A stretch of DNA of 64,000 bases, from the NCBI RefSeq assembly GCF_000316575.1, contig NC_019682.1:2106001-2170000 (forward strand). The letters are read 5' to 3'. Under the pieces are notes generated by a model that was not told the origin of the DNA, ran no database searches, and was given only the letters and a program-made list of their open reading frames with translations. Made by a program: the position numbers and the translations under genes. Shown in pieces: positions 43,520-52,869 of this stretch. Position 1 is the stretch's first letter, and every line of letters begins with the position of its first letter. This stretch comes from Calothrix sp. PCC 7507 (lineage in GTDB: Bacteria; Cyanobacteriota; Cyanobacteriia; Cyanobacteriales; Nostocaceae).

Positions 43520-44505
43520 GCTGTCAACCAATTAAGCAAATCCTCAATGGTTGTAAAATCCAATAAAGCCTCGCCAAGTGCTTCTAATTGCTCTAAAGAA
43601 AGGATTTGAATGCGTCCCCGCAACTCTTGTGGTAACTCTCCTACCCGTCTCTGTAGTAGCCTTAGCACGAGTATTTGTCCTTGTTCCTGCTTTCCTTCCT
43701 GCTTTCCTTCCTGCTTTCCTTCCTGCTTTCCTTCTTCTTTCCCCCGCTCGTAACCAATGCGTTCACCTGTAGTAATATAGCTCACAGTCTGCTCCTGTTC
43801 AAATTGCTTAAACTCTTGCCAAAATTCTGCTTCCAAGGCTTTTGGTAAAATCATAACCCAGTCGATAAATCTATACAGGTTACGAATATCTTTTTCTGGT
43901 AAGCCTAATTCATACAATCGTCGAATTAGTCCAAATTTTTCAGATTTTCGCACTCCTAGCTTTTTGGTTGTTTGCTGCGTCTTTAAATGTGCCATTACCA
44001 CTGTCGCAAACACATTATCACTGGTTTCTAATTCTGCCCAATGGTTTTGATAATCTAGCAGCTTGACGATGCCAAATTCAAAGTTAAGTCTAGTATTAGG
44101 ATAATTATAATTATATTGATTGGGTCGCCATGTTGGGTCAGCATCGCACAAAATCGCTAAACTTATAGCAGGTTTACCAAATCTGTCATAAATTCGTAGG
44201 TTGTAGGAAAACATTCTTTCGGCGAAATTATCTTCTGATGTAGCTTGAATTTCTACATGAATTAATAGCCAAATTTCTTCTCCTTGAAGTAGCCAAACTT
44301 TGACTAGTTTATCTGCATATCGCCGACCAACTTCTGCTTCACGAGCGATTTGTTGAAATTCTTTATCGAGAAATTCGTGGGGACGTTGCCAATTAATTAA
44401 TGCTGCTGTTTCGGGAAAGAAAAATTGCATTGCTTGAGGGAAGTATGCTTCTAATATTTCTTTCCACGGGCTATCATTATCTGCTCTGGACAATTCCTCA
44501 GTCAT
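43513..44505 (-). CDS. PD-(D/E)XK transposase-like protein with DUF4351 C-terminus
   Basis: This 330-aa protein belongs to the Rpn/putative-transposase superfamily abundant in cyanobacteria. The nuclease-like part is LLIHVEIQATSEDNFAERMF followed by YNLRIYDRFGKPAISLAILC; the E-x-Q pattern is the degenerate PD-(D/E)XK motif. The C-terminal DUF4351 domain (LLQRRVGELPQELRGRIQIL) includes LSLEQLEALGEALLDF. Between them is a 4-residue repeat (GKQE, four copies, about residues 257-275) encoded by 12-bp tandem units at 43686-43735. Related Rpn proteins promote recombination. The 3' end lies in a MITE-like element. Confidence 0.8.
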   Translation of the reverse strand: MTEELSRADNDSPWKEILEAYFPQAMQFFFPETAALINWQRPHEFLDKEFQQIAREAEVGRRYADKLVKVWLLQGEEIWLLIHVEIQATSEDNFAERMFSYNLRIYDRFGKPAISLAILCDADPTWRPNQYNYNYPNTRLNFEFGIVKLLDYQNHWAELETSDNVFATVVMAHLKTQQTTKKLGVRKSEKFGLIRRLYELGLPEKDIRNLYRFIDWVMILPKALEAEFWQEFKQFEQEQTVSYITTGERIGYERGKEEGKQEGKQEGKQEGKQEQGQILVLRLLQRRVGELPQELRGRIQILSLEQLEALGEALLDFTTIEDLLNWLTAN

Positions 44506-44563
44506 CAGTTGATTACGTAGATGGTATATTTACGTTTCGTAATATAGTCTAAATTTTGCTTTA

Positions 44564-45892
44564 TCACTCAATAGGTAAAGCTGCAGAGGGATTGTTCGGA
44601 AATATTGCTAAATCGGTTTCAGAGTCAAAAAAGTGAATTTTATCCGTATTGAGCGACAACCAGAGTTGCTCGCCTGGATGTACTAATCTATCTGGTGGTA
44701 CTCGTACTTGCAGGTAATTGGATGTGTTGCTAGGTTGAGATCCTGGTTCGTCTAGCCTGACGGCGAGGAAAGAATCATTACCGAGATTCTCCACCAAGTC
44801 TACTTGTACAGGTAAATTTTTAGTAGCAGGTACACTCAAAATTAAGTGTTCTGGGCGAATACCTAAAATTAGGGTTTGCCCATCATATTTTTGTAGGGCT
44901 GTTGCCCAGATTTCTGGGAGAGTGTAACGAAATTGGGGATGGGTAATTAATAAAGGTGCATGAAATGCCACAGGAATAAAATTCATGGGTGGTGAACCAA
45001 TGAATTCAGCGACAAATCGGTTAGCAGGGTAGTTATAAAGTTCTAAGGGGGCGGCGACTTGCTGAATCTTTCCTAGGTTCATAATGGCAATGCGATCGCC
45101 CATTGTCATCGCTTCAGTTTGATCGTGGGTGACGTAAATCGTCGTTGTTCCTAGCTGGCGTTGCAATTTGACAATTTGGGCGCGGGTTTCCGCCCGGAGT
45201 TTAGCATCCAAATTAGAAAGCGGTTCATCCATGAGAAACACTTGGGGATTACGGGCGATCGCTCTTCCCAATGCTACCCGTTGTCTTTGTCCCCCAGATA
45301 ATTGTTTAGGTAAGCGATTTAATAAAGCTTCTATTTGCAGCAGTTGGGCAACATTCCGTACATGTGCATTGATTACTCGTTCTTGATCAGAAATGTAGCG
45401 GAGTCCTTTAGGTAACTTTTTTGTCATCCCCACAAAGAGATTTTCTGCCCAGTCAGGAAGATTCCGGGGAGTAGTTTCTTCTCTCACTCCCCCCCGCCGT
45501 CGTAATCCAAAAGCGATATTGTCATACACCGTCATGTGGGGATAGAGGGCGTAATTTTGAAACACCATAGCGATGTCTCGTTCCTTGGGTGGGAGATCAT
45601 TGATCAGGCGATCGCCCACCCAAATTTTGCCGCCAGTCATCACCTCTAAGCCGGCGATTAACCGCAACAAGGTACTTTTACCACAGCCAGAAGGCCCCAC
45701 CAAAACCATAAACTCCCCATCATTAACCGTCAGGTTAATCTGCCGTAAGACATTATTAACGCTATCTGCACGCTCTCGCGCTGCGTCATTTTTTTTACTA
45801 GATGGGATTGAGGCTTGGTTTTGTGAGGCGATAATTTCCCCTTTACGAGGGGGAAAACTTTTATAAACGTTTTCTAAGATAACTTGGGACAC
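44564..45892 (-). CDS. ABC transporter ATP-binding protein, MalK/UgpC type
   Basis: This 442-aa protein has an ABC ATPase domain: Walker A GPSGCGKST, signature LSGGQRQRVALGRAI, Walker B VFLMDEP, and the His switch in YVTHD. A MalK-like regulatory OB domain follows (LGIRPEHLILSV, ending LNTDKIHFFDSET). It would energise import of sugars or glycerol phosphate. Two unusual insertions are seen: about 30 residues before the P-loop (SQNQASIPSSKKNDAARERA) and about 45 residues between the Q-loop and signature (PRNLPDWAENLFVGMTKKLP). No binding protein or permease gene is nearby, so it may serve several importers, as orphan MalK-type ATPases do. Confidence 0.85.
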   Translation of the reverse strand: MSQVILENVYKSFPPRKGEIIASQNQASIPSSKKNDAARERADSVNNVLRQINLTVNDGEFMVLVGPSGCGKSTLLRLIAGLEVMTGGKIWVGDRLINDLPPKERDIAMVFQNYALYPHMTVYDNIAFGLRRRGGVREETTPRNLPDWAENLFVGMTKKLPKGLRYISDQERVINAHVRNVAQLLQIEALLNRLPKQLSGGQRQRVALGRAIARNPQVFLMDEPLSNLDAKLRAETRAQIVKLQRQLGTTTIYVTHDQTEAMTMGDRIAIMNLGKIQQVAAPLELYNYPANRFVAEFIGSPPMNFIPVAFHAPLLITHPQFRYTLPEIWATALQKYDGQTLILGIRPEHLILSVPATKNLPVQVDLVENLGNDSFLAVRLDEPGSQPSNTSNYLQVRVPPDRLVHPGEQLWLSLNTDKIHFFDSETDLAIFPNNPSAALPIE

Positions 45893-46089
45893 GGGTGTTA
45901 TTTATTGTCAAGGGTTAAGGGTCAAGGGTCAAAATTAATAACTCTGGACTTTGGACTATTGACCCTTGACTCTGTAGGACAGATAGTTTAGCGCCCATAA
46001 TACACGTTTCCATACGAAAAGTTAAAAAAACAGCATTAAGCATTTAAATAAAACTACCCTTAATCTTAGGGCTTTCAGAGGGTTTTGCT

Positions 46090-47322
46090 ATGACTAGTGA
46101 TATACCTGTAAATCCTGCCCATGATATTGTAGACGTTCAAACTACAGATTGTTGCATTGTGGGTGGTGGACCGGCAGGAGTTGTGTTGGCTTTGCTGTTA
46201 GCGCGCCAAGGCATTCCTGTAATGCTACTAGAAACACACAAGGACTTTGATCGTGATTTTCGCGGCGATACAATTCACCCGTCGGTAATGGAAATTATGC
46301 AGGAATTGGGGTTAAGCGATCGCTTATTACAACTTCCCCATACCAAGATGCACCAGATTCGGATGCAAACGCCCCAAGAGACAGTCGTCATGGCAGACTT
46401 TAGTCACCTCAAAACATCCTACCCCTACATTACGATGCTGCCCCAGGTGAAGTTTCTCGAGTTCATTATCCAAGAAGCGCAAAAATACCCAAATTTTCAA
46501 CTGGTAATGGGGGCAAATGTCCAGGAATTAATTGAGTCAGATGGAGTAATTCAAGGCGTGAGGTATCGGGGAGGCGGTGGCTGGCATGAAGTCCGGGCGA
46601 TACTCACCATTGGGGCTGACGGACGCCACTCCAAGCTCAGACAACTGGGTGGCTTTGAGTCAATTGAAACTTCTCCACCAATGGATGTTCTTTGGTTTCG
46701 CTTACCCCGTCATCCAGAAGATCCTCAAGGTGGCGTGGGACGCATTGGACAGGGTAGGATTATGGCAATGCTTGACCGTGGTATTGAGTGGCAAATTGCT
46801 TACGTCATTCCCAAGGGTGGTTACCATGAGATTCGCACTTCTGGTTTACCAGCTTTGAAAGATTCCATCGTGGAAATAGCACCAGAATTAAGCGATCGCA
46901 TAGAACATCTACAAGATTGGTTACAGATAGCCTTTCTCTCAGTAGAGTCCAGCTTTGTCAAACGCTGGTATCGTCAAGGAATGCTACTCATTGGTGATGC
47001 TGCCCATGTGATGTCTCCAGTTGGTGGCGTTGGTATTAATTATGCAATTCAAGATGCGGTCGTGGCAGCGAATATACTTAGTAAGCCACTCAAGAATCGG
47101 CATGTCGGACTCAATGACTTAGCAAAAGTGCAACGTCAACGAGAATTACCTACACGGATTATTCAGGCATTTCAAACCTTAATCCAAAAGCAAATATTTA
47201 CCCCAATTCTCAGTTCAAATCGAATTTTTCAACCACCGATGTTGTTGCGCTTACCTATATTGCGTGACATCCCAGCAAGGTTAATCGGTTTAGGTGTTTT
47301 TCCAGTTCACGTGCAAACATAA
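46090..47322 (+). CDS. FAD-dependent monooxygenase (PHBH/UbiH type)
   Basis: This is a 410-aa flavoprotein monooxygenase of class A. It has the FAD-binding Rossmann motif VGGGPAGVVLALLLARQG (about 24-41) with RGDTIHPSVMEIMQELGL following. The DG motif is IGADGRHSKLRQ, and the second FAD-contact motif is GDAAHVMSPVGGVGINYAIQ. NAD(P)H and O2 would be cosubstrates for hydroxylating an aromatic or polycyclic compound, which is unidentified. It is divergent from the ATPase gene and separate from other pathway genes. UbiH-like quinone biosynthesis hydroxylase is one possibility, but plastoquinone synthesis in cyanobacteria is not settled enough to choose. Confidence 0.85.
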   Translation: MTSDIPVNPAHDIVDVQTTDCCIVGGGPAGVVLALLLARQGIPVMLLETHKDFDRDFRGDTIHPSVMEIMQELGLSDRLLQLPHTKMHQIRMQTPQETVVMADFSHLKTSYPYITMLPQVKFLEFIIQEAQKYPNFQLVMGANVQELIESDGVIQGVRYRGGGGWHEVRAILTIGADGRHSKLRQLGGFESIETSPPMDVLWFRLPRHPEDPQGGVGRIGQGRIMAMLDRGIEWQIAYVIPKGGYHEIRTSGLPALKDSIVEIAPELSDRIEHLQDWLQIAFLSVESSFVKRWYRQGMLLIGDAAHVMSPVGGVGINYAIQDAVVAANILSKPLKNRHVGLNDLAKVQRQRELPTRIIQAFQTLIQKQIFTPILSSNRIFQPPMLLRLPILRDIPARLIGLGVFPVHVQT

Positions 47323-47528
47323 TTACCAAGTTGCCAATAAAGTGGTACAATCATACTACTCATGCAGAGTCCCATGCTCATTTCATAGTCAAGCGAAAGT
47401 GGAGAAAGGCATACCAGATGCTGTTCAAAGCGATCGCTTGGCTTTTATGCTAGAAATGACTCAAAACAGAGGCGACTTATAGAAAACTCATCCAAAAATC
47501 CTACGAAATACAAAGATAAATTATTATT

Positions 47529-47566
47529 TGTCATTAGTCATTAGTCATTAGTCATTCGTTATTCGT
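47529..47566. repeat. STRR, heptamer GTCATTA type
   Basis: At least four tandem 7-bp units (GTCATTA), then diverged copies (GTCATTC, GTTATTC). Confidence 0.75.
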
Positions 47567-47592
47567 CAAGGTTATTCTCTCCCCCTGCCCCC

Positions 47593-47799
47593 CAGGGCTG
47601 TTTCGTTCCCTCTCAAACAGGATTTGTCAAGATGGTTAGCGATAAAAATCATAAGTATGGGTAACGATGAAACAGAATATTCAGCACATAAATAACAGTA
47701 CGATTGTCTATTTTCTCGATACCCAGGTAGCAAAATCATCAATTTTATTTTGCTAGAACCCTTGATTTTTCAAGCTTCTTAGGGAATGAAACAGCCCTG
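47593..47799. mobile_element. MITE-like element upstream of ssb
   Basis: The ends CAGGGCTGTTTCGTTCCCT and AGGGAATGAAACAGCCCTG are a 19-bp inverted repeat with one mismatch, enclosing about 170 bp without coding capacity. Both flanks are C-rich CCCCCTG heptamer DNA, so the element seems to have entered an STRR array. Confidence 0.75.
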
Positions 47800-47811
47800 C
47801 CCTGCCCCCTG

Positions 47812-47847
47812 CCCCAATCCCCAATCCCCAATCCCCAATCCCCAATC
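47812..47847. repeat. STRR, heptamer CCCCAAT type, in the ssb leader
   Basis: Five tandem 7-bp units CCCCAAT end 18 bp before the ssb ATG, just upstream of the AGGAGGA ribosome-binding site. Confidence 0.8.
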
Positions 47848-47864
47848 AATTAGGAGGAACTTTC

Positions 47865-48437
47865 ATGAACAGTTGCGTTTTGTTAGCAGAAATTATTCAA
47901 GAACCGCAATTACGCTTTACAGCCGACAATTTGGAAGTTACGGAAATGCTAGTACAGTTTCCGAATTCTCTCAAGGTAGAAGATCCACCAGCAACCTTAA
48001 AAGTTGTCAGTTGGGGAAATTTAGCAAAAGATATTCAACAAAATTACCACGAAGGCGATCGCGTTATTCTTGTAGGACGCTTAGGGATGCAAACCATTGA
48101 ACGTCCAGAAGGTTTCAAAGAAAAACGTGCTGAATTAACAGTGCAACAGATTCAAACCGTAGGAAGTGACTTCAATCTCACTGCATCGCCTTCTGCAACC
48201 AGAAATCCAGCAGCTAGCGAAACAGCTTCTCGCCAACCCGCACCTGTTGCATCTCGTCCACCAGAAACCAATATTCCCAATTATGATTCACCACGTCCCG
48301 CAGCTGCCCCTGTCACCAGTACTGCTGGTGTCATTCCCCAGGTGAATAACTCCCCAGCCACTCAACCCGCAAATTTTGAGCGCACTACCTATCCAGCACC
48401 ACAGGAAGAACCAAACGTAGACGATATTCCATTTTAA
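47865..48437 (+). CDS. ssb: Single-stranded DNA-binding protein
   Basis: This is a 190-aa SSB-type protein. The N-terminal 105 residues form the OB fold: LLAEIIQEPQLRFTADNLEV, then VVSWGNLAKDIQQNYHEGDR and VILVGRLGMQ. A long disordered Pro/Ser/Ala linker and the acidic tip NVDDIPF follow. The DDIPF end is the protein-interaction tail that recruits repair and replication partners. The sequence departs from E. coli SSB in the OB strands, so it belongs to the cyanobacterial SSB-like group. An AGGAGGA ribosome-binding site lies 7 bp upstream, directly after an STRR array. The next gene encodes an ABC ATPase and is 250 bp away. Confidence 0.85.
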   Translation: MNSCVLLAEIIQEPQLRFTADNLEVTEMLVQFPNSLKVEDPPATLKVVSWGNLAKDIQQNYHEGDRVILVGRLGMQTIERPEGFKEKRAELTVQQIQTVGSDFNLTASPSATRNPAASETASRQPAPVASRPPETNIPNYDSPRPAAAPVTSTAGVIPQVNNSPATQPANFERTTYPAPQEEPNVDDIPF

Positions 48438-48687
48438 GGGACTTCCCGAAGAGAAATTACCATACCCTTGTAGGGGCAAACGGTTGTTTGCCCTCCCAAG
48501 GGTAAGATTATTTTGAAAAATTACCTTATCTATATCTATTGCTATATCAGCTACTTTCGTTATAGTTATAGTCTCAGTTGTCAATTTGGCCTCGATTCAG
48601 CTGTCTTCTGATCCCAACAATAAAATTATTGACCGCCTACCTACCTACCTAGTTAAATTATTCCGTAAATATTAATACTTAAATCCG

Positions 48688-50547
48688 ATGAAAGAAACTG
48701 TCCTAGAGGTTCGCAATCTTCAAGTAGAATTTGCCAGTGATGGCAAGATCCTCAAAGCCGTCGATGGAATTTCTTTTCAGTTGCATCGCAGCGAAACTCT
48801 AGGAATAGTGGGAGAGTCGGGAAGTGGTAAATCAGTCACATCCCTAGCAATCATGGGTTTGGTGCAGACTCCGGGTATGGTTAGTGGTGGAGAAATATGG
48901 TTCCATCCACAAGCAAATAGTCAACCCATAAATTTGCTAGAGTTACCACCTGAGCAAATGCAGGTGTATCGAGGCGGGGACATCGCCATGATTTTTCAAG
49001 AACCGATGAGTTCGCTCAATCCAGTTTATGACATTGGGTTTCAACTAACAGAAGCCATCACGCGACATCAGAATGTATCCGCAGATGAAGCCAGACAAAT
49101 AGCGATCGCCGGACTGCAAGAAGTTAAACTCTTACCTAGTGATGAGCAGATCCAACAACAATATATTGAAACGGGGAATTCCTCTCAACCAAAACTGGCA
49201 CAATTGGTAAAGCAGCACAAAGAAGCCATGTTGGAACGCTATCCCCATGAACTTTCTGGGGGACAGTTGCAGCGGGTAATGATTGCAATGGCAATTTCTT
49301 GCAACCCATCCCTATTAATTGCAGATGAACCAACCACAGCTTTAGATGTGACTGTGCAGGCAACAATCATTGATTTGATGCGAGAATTGCAGCAAAGTCG
49401 TGAGATGTCCATGATTTTCATCACCCACGACTTGGGGCTAATTTCGGAAATTGCCGACCGAGTAGCGGTGATGTATAGAGGTAAAATTGTTGAATACGGT
49501 GCTGTTGAGCAAATTTTTAGTAACCCCCAACATCCATATACTAAAGGCTTAGTAGCTTGCCGTCCCTCACTCACCCGCCATCCCCAAAAACTACTCACCG
49601 TTTCCGACTACATGAGTGTCGAGGAAACAGCAAGCGGACACTTGCTCATTCAGGCGAAAGAACCCCCGCAACCACCAGATATTACCAGTGAAGAAATAGC
49701 ACAAAGATTGACAAATCTGGAACAAAAGGAACCTCTATTGCAAATCCGCGACTTGAAAGTAGGGTTTCCAGTACGCAACTTATTTGGTAGCACCAAACGC
49801 TACATGATGGCCGTGAATGGGGTTTCCTTTGATGTTAAACCGGGAGAAACACTCGGATTGGTGGGAGAATCTGGTTGTGGCAAAACCACCCTTGGTAGAA
49901 CCTTGTTGCGATTAATCGAACCGATGAGCGGTGAGATCATCTTTGAGAAGCAAAATATTACTACTCTTAAAGGACAAGCGTTACAGAAACTGCGGCGGGA
50001 AATGCAAATTGTTTTCCAAAACCCTTTTAGTTCCCTAGATCCGCGGATGAAGGTTGGCGACGCAGTCATGGAACCGTTGATTATTCACTCAGTGGGAAAA
50101 ACATCGCGACAACGAAAAGAACGTGTAGTCGAACTTTTAGAACGGGTGGGATTGAATGCAGACGCAGTGAATCGCTATCCTCATCAGTTTTCTGGTGGAC
50201 AACGCCAACGAATTTGTATTGCGCGTTCCTTGGCATTAAACCCCAAATTTATTATCTGCGATGAATCAGTTTCTGCACTCGATGTATCTGTGCAAGCGCA
50301 AGTATTGAATTTGCTCAAAGAATTGCAAGCAGATTTTAAACTAACTTATATCTTCATTTCCCATGACTTAAGTGTAGTGAAATTTATGAGCGATCGCATT
50401 TTAGTCATGAATCGCGGTCAAATCGTCGAACAAGGCACAGCCGCAAGTATATATCTCGAACCCAAAGAAGCATATACCCAAAAATTAATCGCCTCCATCC
50501 CTACAGGTAGTCCCGAACGCATCAAAAATCGCCAATTCCGGGCTTAA
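48688..50547 (+). CDS. Fused double ABC ATPase, peptide/nickel type (DppD-DppF-like)
   Basis: This is a 619-aa fusion of two complete ATPase domains of the oligopeptide importer class. The first half has Walker [10 protein letters not shown] and [16 protein letters not shown]; the second has Walker [10 protein letters not shown] and [16 protein letters not shown]. The Walker B motifs are LIADEP and IICDES, and both halves have HD His switches. The C-terminal extension of each half (HPYTKGLVA... and [11 protein letters not shown]) is that of DppD and DppF. YejF in enteric bacteria has the same fusion. No permease or binding-protein gene is adjacent, so its membrane partners are elsewhere. The ligand could be peptides or nickel. 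Confidence 0.88.
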   Translation: MKETVLEVRNLQVEFASDGKILKAVDGISFQLHRSETLGIVGESGSGKSVTSLAIMGLVQTPGMVSGGEIWFHPQANSQPINLLELPPEQMQVYRGGDIAMIFQEPMSSLNPVYDIGFQLTEAITRHQNVSADEARQIAIAGLQEVKLLPSDEQIQQQYIETGNSSQPKLAQLVKQHKEAMLERYPHELSGGQLQRVMIAMAISCNPSLLIADEPTTALDVTVQATIIDLMRELQQSREMSMIFITHDLGLISEIADRVAVMYRGKIVEYGAVEQIFSNPQHPYTKGLVACRPSLTRHPQKLLTVSDYMSVEETASGHLLIQAKEPPQPPDITSEEIAQRLTNLEQKEPLLQIRDLKVGFPVRNLFGSTKRYMMAVNGVSFDVKPGETLGLVGESGCGKTTLGRTLLRLIEPMSGEIIFEKQNITTLKGQALQKLRREMQIVFQNPFSSLDPRMKVGDAVMEPLIIHSVGKTSRQRKERVVELLERVGLNADAVNRYPHQFSGGQRQRICIARSLALNPKFIICDESVSALDVSVQAQVLNLLKELQADFKLTYIFISHDLSVVKFMSDRILVMNRGQIVEQGTAASIYLEPKEAYTQKLIASIPTGSPERIKNRQFRA

Positions 50548-50710
50548 TGAAGAGTACTAAGGAATAGGCGAATAATTTATCGGAATCGCAAGTAGATATG
50601 GTGCAACGCATTTTTCATAATGGCAATTTCAGAATTTCCTAGACACATCAATGTCCAGAGTTGTGATGTCAGCTTAAAGCTATAAGAAAAGCATCAAATC
50701 GGGTGTTTTT

Positions 50711-51598
50711 TTAGTTATTTGTCAAGCGTGAAATAAATTCCACATCCAACTCAAATATCTCAGCTACTTCTTGTACGCTCATTCCCCGTTGTAGAAGTTT
50801 TCTGAGCATTTCTTCTTTGACTTCTTGCTTAACTTCTTCTTTGACTTCTTGCTTAACTTCTTCTTTGACTTCTTGCTTAACTTCTTCTTTGACTTCTTGC
50901 TTAACTTCTTCTTTGACTTCTTGCTTAACTTCTTCCCTAGCCTCTTCTTTCAACTCTTGATATACTCTCGTACCCTTGATTAATTCCATACTTAACATTT
51001 CTTTGATCTCCTCTCGGCTCAAATTAGGAAACTTATTGACAAGAATTGCTTCTATCAATTCTAAAACTTTTCTTTGAATAGCGGCATCATTCACTTCTAG
51101 TCTAGCTTGATTAACTAGTTGCTTCACTAATTCTTGTGCTTTTTGCTTGCCTTCAACAATTAGCTGCAGAATTCCCAATCCCAATGATTGATTTGATGCG
51201 TCTCCTATTTCATCGAGATAAAAGCAGCGTAAATGCGATTCTCGGAAACAATTAAGACGCTGAGGAAAGTCTACATCGTTAGCGCGAGTATCAAATATTA
51301 CTATAGCATACCAATCAGGATTAGATGGTTGATACTGGTAAAAGTAGAGAATAATACTCGTTAAAAATCGGTCGTAAAAGAGTTTGTCTTTGTAACATTG
51401 GACTTCTACAAAATAAATTGGTTCGTTAGGCAAACTTTCTAATGTTAAAAATATCCCATCTAAGCGGAAGCTTGTTTCTTTGATTTCTTGGCTTTGAAAT
51501 TCGTAGAGATTGGTATTAATCTCTGGTTTTCCGATTAGTTCAAAAAAAATATCAGGAAATTCCTGAAAGAGTTTATAAAAAATCGCGTCTGTTTTCAT
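50711..51598 (-). CDS. Rpn-type/DUF2887 putative transposase-nuclease
   Basis: This protein of about 295 aa starts at the ATG at 51598 (MKTDAIFYKLFQEFPDIFFE), the hallmark start of the DUF2887/Rpn group. The PD-(D/E)XK-like pattern is FRLDGIFLTLE with the Asp, then IYFVEVQCYKDKLFYDRFLT with E-x-Q. The C-terminal quarter holds five or more copies of EEVKQEVK (about residues 215-262) encoded by a 24-bp tandem repeat, and ends in an HTH-like stretch QEVAEIFELDVEFISRL. Rpn proteins can promote recombination and many members are multi-copy. A second protein of this superfamily with a different charged repeat is at 43513-44505. Confidence 0.82.
   Translation of the reverse strand: MKTDAIFYKLFQEFPDIFFELIGKPEINTNLYEFQSQEIKETSFRLDGIFLTLESLPNEPIYFVEVQCYKDKLFYDRFLTSIILYFYQYQPSNPDWYAIVIFDTRANDVDFPQRLNCFRESHLRCFYLDEIGDASNQSLGLGILQLIVEGKQKAQELVKQLVNQARLEVNDAAIQRKVLELIEAILVNKFPNLSREEIKEMLSMELIKGTRVYQELKEEAREEVKQEVKEEVKQEVKEEVKQEVKEEVKQEVKEEVKQEVKEEMLRKLLQRGMSVQEVAEIFELDVEFISRLTNN
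50815..50936. repeat. 24-bp coding tandem repeat in the DUF2887 gene
   Basis: About five copies of a 24-bp unit (CTTCTTTGACTTCTTGCTTA plus four bases), nearly identical, encode EEVKQEVK. Copy number can change by slippage without disturbing the frame. Confidence 0.85.
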
Positions 51599-51603
51599 AA
51601 AGA

Positions 51604-51642
51604 ATTGGTCAAGAGTCAAGAGTTAAGAGTCAAGAGTCAAGG
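51604..51642. repeat. STRR, heptamer GAGTCAA type
   Basis: Five 7-bp units (GAGTCAA, GAGTTAA and variants) lie between the DUF2887 gene and rsmH, about 10 bp from the DUF2887 start. Confidence 0.7.
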
Positions 51643-51679
51643 ATAATTTCTCCCTCATCTTTCTTACTACCCCACTTCC

Positions 51680-52579
51680 TCATCCCTCCTTCCTCTGGGC
51701 TATTCTCAATTTAGCCGATCGCGATCGCCCATTATTCACAATTTCCTCTTCAGTTGCAGTAATTGGCTTTTTAGTCAATACTCTCAGCAAAGGTGAATTT
51801 CTTAAACTATGCTTCACAATGCGGTCTTCTAGGCTGTGAAAACTGATAATCGCAATTCGTCCACCAGGAACAAGAGCATTTGGTGCTTGTTCTATAAAGG
51901 TTTCTAAAGATTTTAACTCGTCGTTGATGACAATTCGCAGAGCCTGAAAAACACGAGTAGCGGGGTGAATTCTCCCATAACGGTATTTAGGAGGAACAGC
52001 AGAAGCGATCGCAGAGGCCAACTCAACAGTCGTATTTAACGGTCTTCTTTCCACAATCCGTCTAGCAATGCGTCGTGATAGTCGTTCTTCACCGTATTTA
52101 AAGAAAATATCCGCTAATTCCGCCTCATCCCACCCATTAATGACATCCGATGCTGTGAGCGATCGCCTTTTGTCCATTCGCATATCCAGACTGGCAGTGT
52201 GGCGAAAGCTAAAACCCCGTTCTGGCGTATCCAAATGGTAAGAACTCACCCCTAAATCAGCGATAATCCCGTCGAAAGCGCTAAGAGGGAACTTGTAAGC
52301 AGCAAAGTTGCTGTGGACAAATTTTACACGCTCCCCATACTCAGCTAAATACTTCTGTGCAGCGACTAAAGCATCCTCATCTTGGTCAATCGCTGTTAAG
52401 CAGACATTCGCAGCAGCATCTAAAATCAGGCGACTGTGACCACCACCACCTACCGTCGCATCTAAATAATGTCCCCCAGGATGTACCGCCAAACCCTCAA
52501 CTACCTCCCGACTCAACACGGGAATGTGCGAAAAAGTAGATTCTGCTGAATCAAGCGGTGTTTGTGAATCTGATTTCAT
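51680..52579 (-). CDS. rsmH: 16S rRNA (cytosine-1402-N4)-methyltransferase RsmH
   Basis: This SAM-dependent methylase acts on C1402 of 16S rRNA. It is 299 aa. The SAM-binding motif is [15 protein letters not shown], preceded by [13 protein letters not shown], the standard MraW start. Other diagnostic pieces are [20 protein letters not shown], then [20 protein letters not shown] and [12 protein letters not shown]. In many bacteria it opens the dcw cluster, but here no cell-division genes adjoin, as is usual in cyanobacteria. It points away from the 6S RNA candidate. Confidence 0.93.
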   Translation of the reverse strand: MKSDSQTPLDSAESTFSHIPVLSREVVEGLAVHPGGHYLDATVGGGGHSRLILDAAANVCLTAIDQDEDALVAAQKYLAEYGERVKFVHSNFAAYKFPLSAFDGIIADLGVSSYHLDTPERGFSFRHTASLDMRMDKRRSLTASDVINGWDEAELADIFFKYGEERLSRRIARRIVERRPLNTTVELASAIASAVPPKYRYGRIHPATRVFQALRIVINDELKSLETFIEQAPNALVPGGRIAIISFHSLEDRIVKHSLRNSPLLRVLTKKPITATEEEIVNNGRSRSAKLRIAQRKEG

Positions 52580-52869
52580 TTTTAAATTGGGGAATGGGGT
52601 ATAGATAATGGGGCACTTGTACTGAGCTTGTCCTGAGCGTAGCCATACCCCTCCGGGGAAGCAAGCTACGCGTTAGCGTCTCCCAAGGAGAAGGGCGCAG
52701 TCGAAGTATAGGTAAAATCTTGAACAGTCCCGTTTTTTCCCTCCCTAGGCATTAGTCCAGTTTTGGATAACCATAAAGAAAAAATTCGGGTGCTTCAATC
52801 CTTTGAATATCGGGCTTCCATATAATAATTGAAGAAGTGCAACAAAATAATAAGGGAACTCTTAACGGG
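52580..52869. other. Spacer between rsmH and the 6S RNA candidate
   Basis: It holds a dispersed repeat around 52618-52706 (ACTGAGCTTGTCCTGAGCGT, CAAGCTACGCGTTAGCGTCT, GGCGCAGTCGAAGTA). A TATAAT at about 52823-52828 could be the -10 element for the downstream RNA. Confidence 0.45.

Larger units (their letters stand above)
47323..47864. other. Intergenic region with STRRs and MITE-like element
   Basis: It contains a GTCATTA heptamer array (47529-47566), C-rich heptamers, the MITE-like element at 47593-47799 and the CCCCAAT array before ssb. The frame ending at 47482 (...VQSDRLAFMLEMTQNRGDL) may be a decayed gene tail but cannot be named. Confidence 0.55.

Noticed and set aside
47294-47482. Plus-strand frame of 62 codons after the flavin monooxygenase gene.
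   Set aside because: It starts inside the upstream gene in another frame and only its last 25 residues look protein-like. It is possibly a decayed tail but not supportable.
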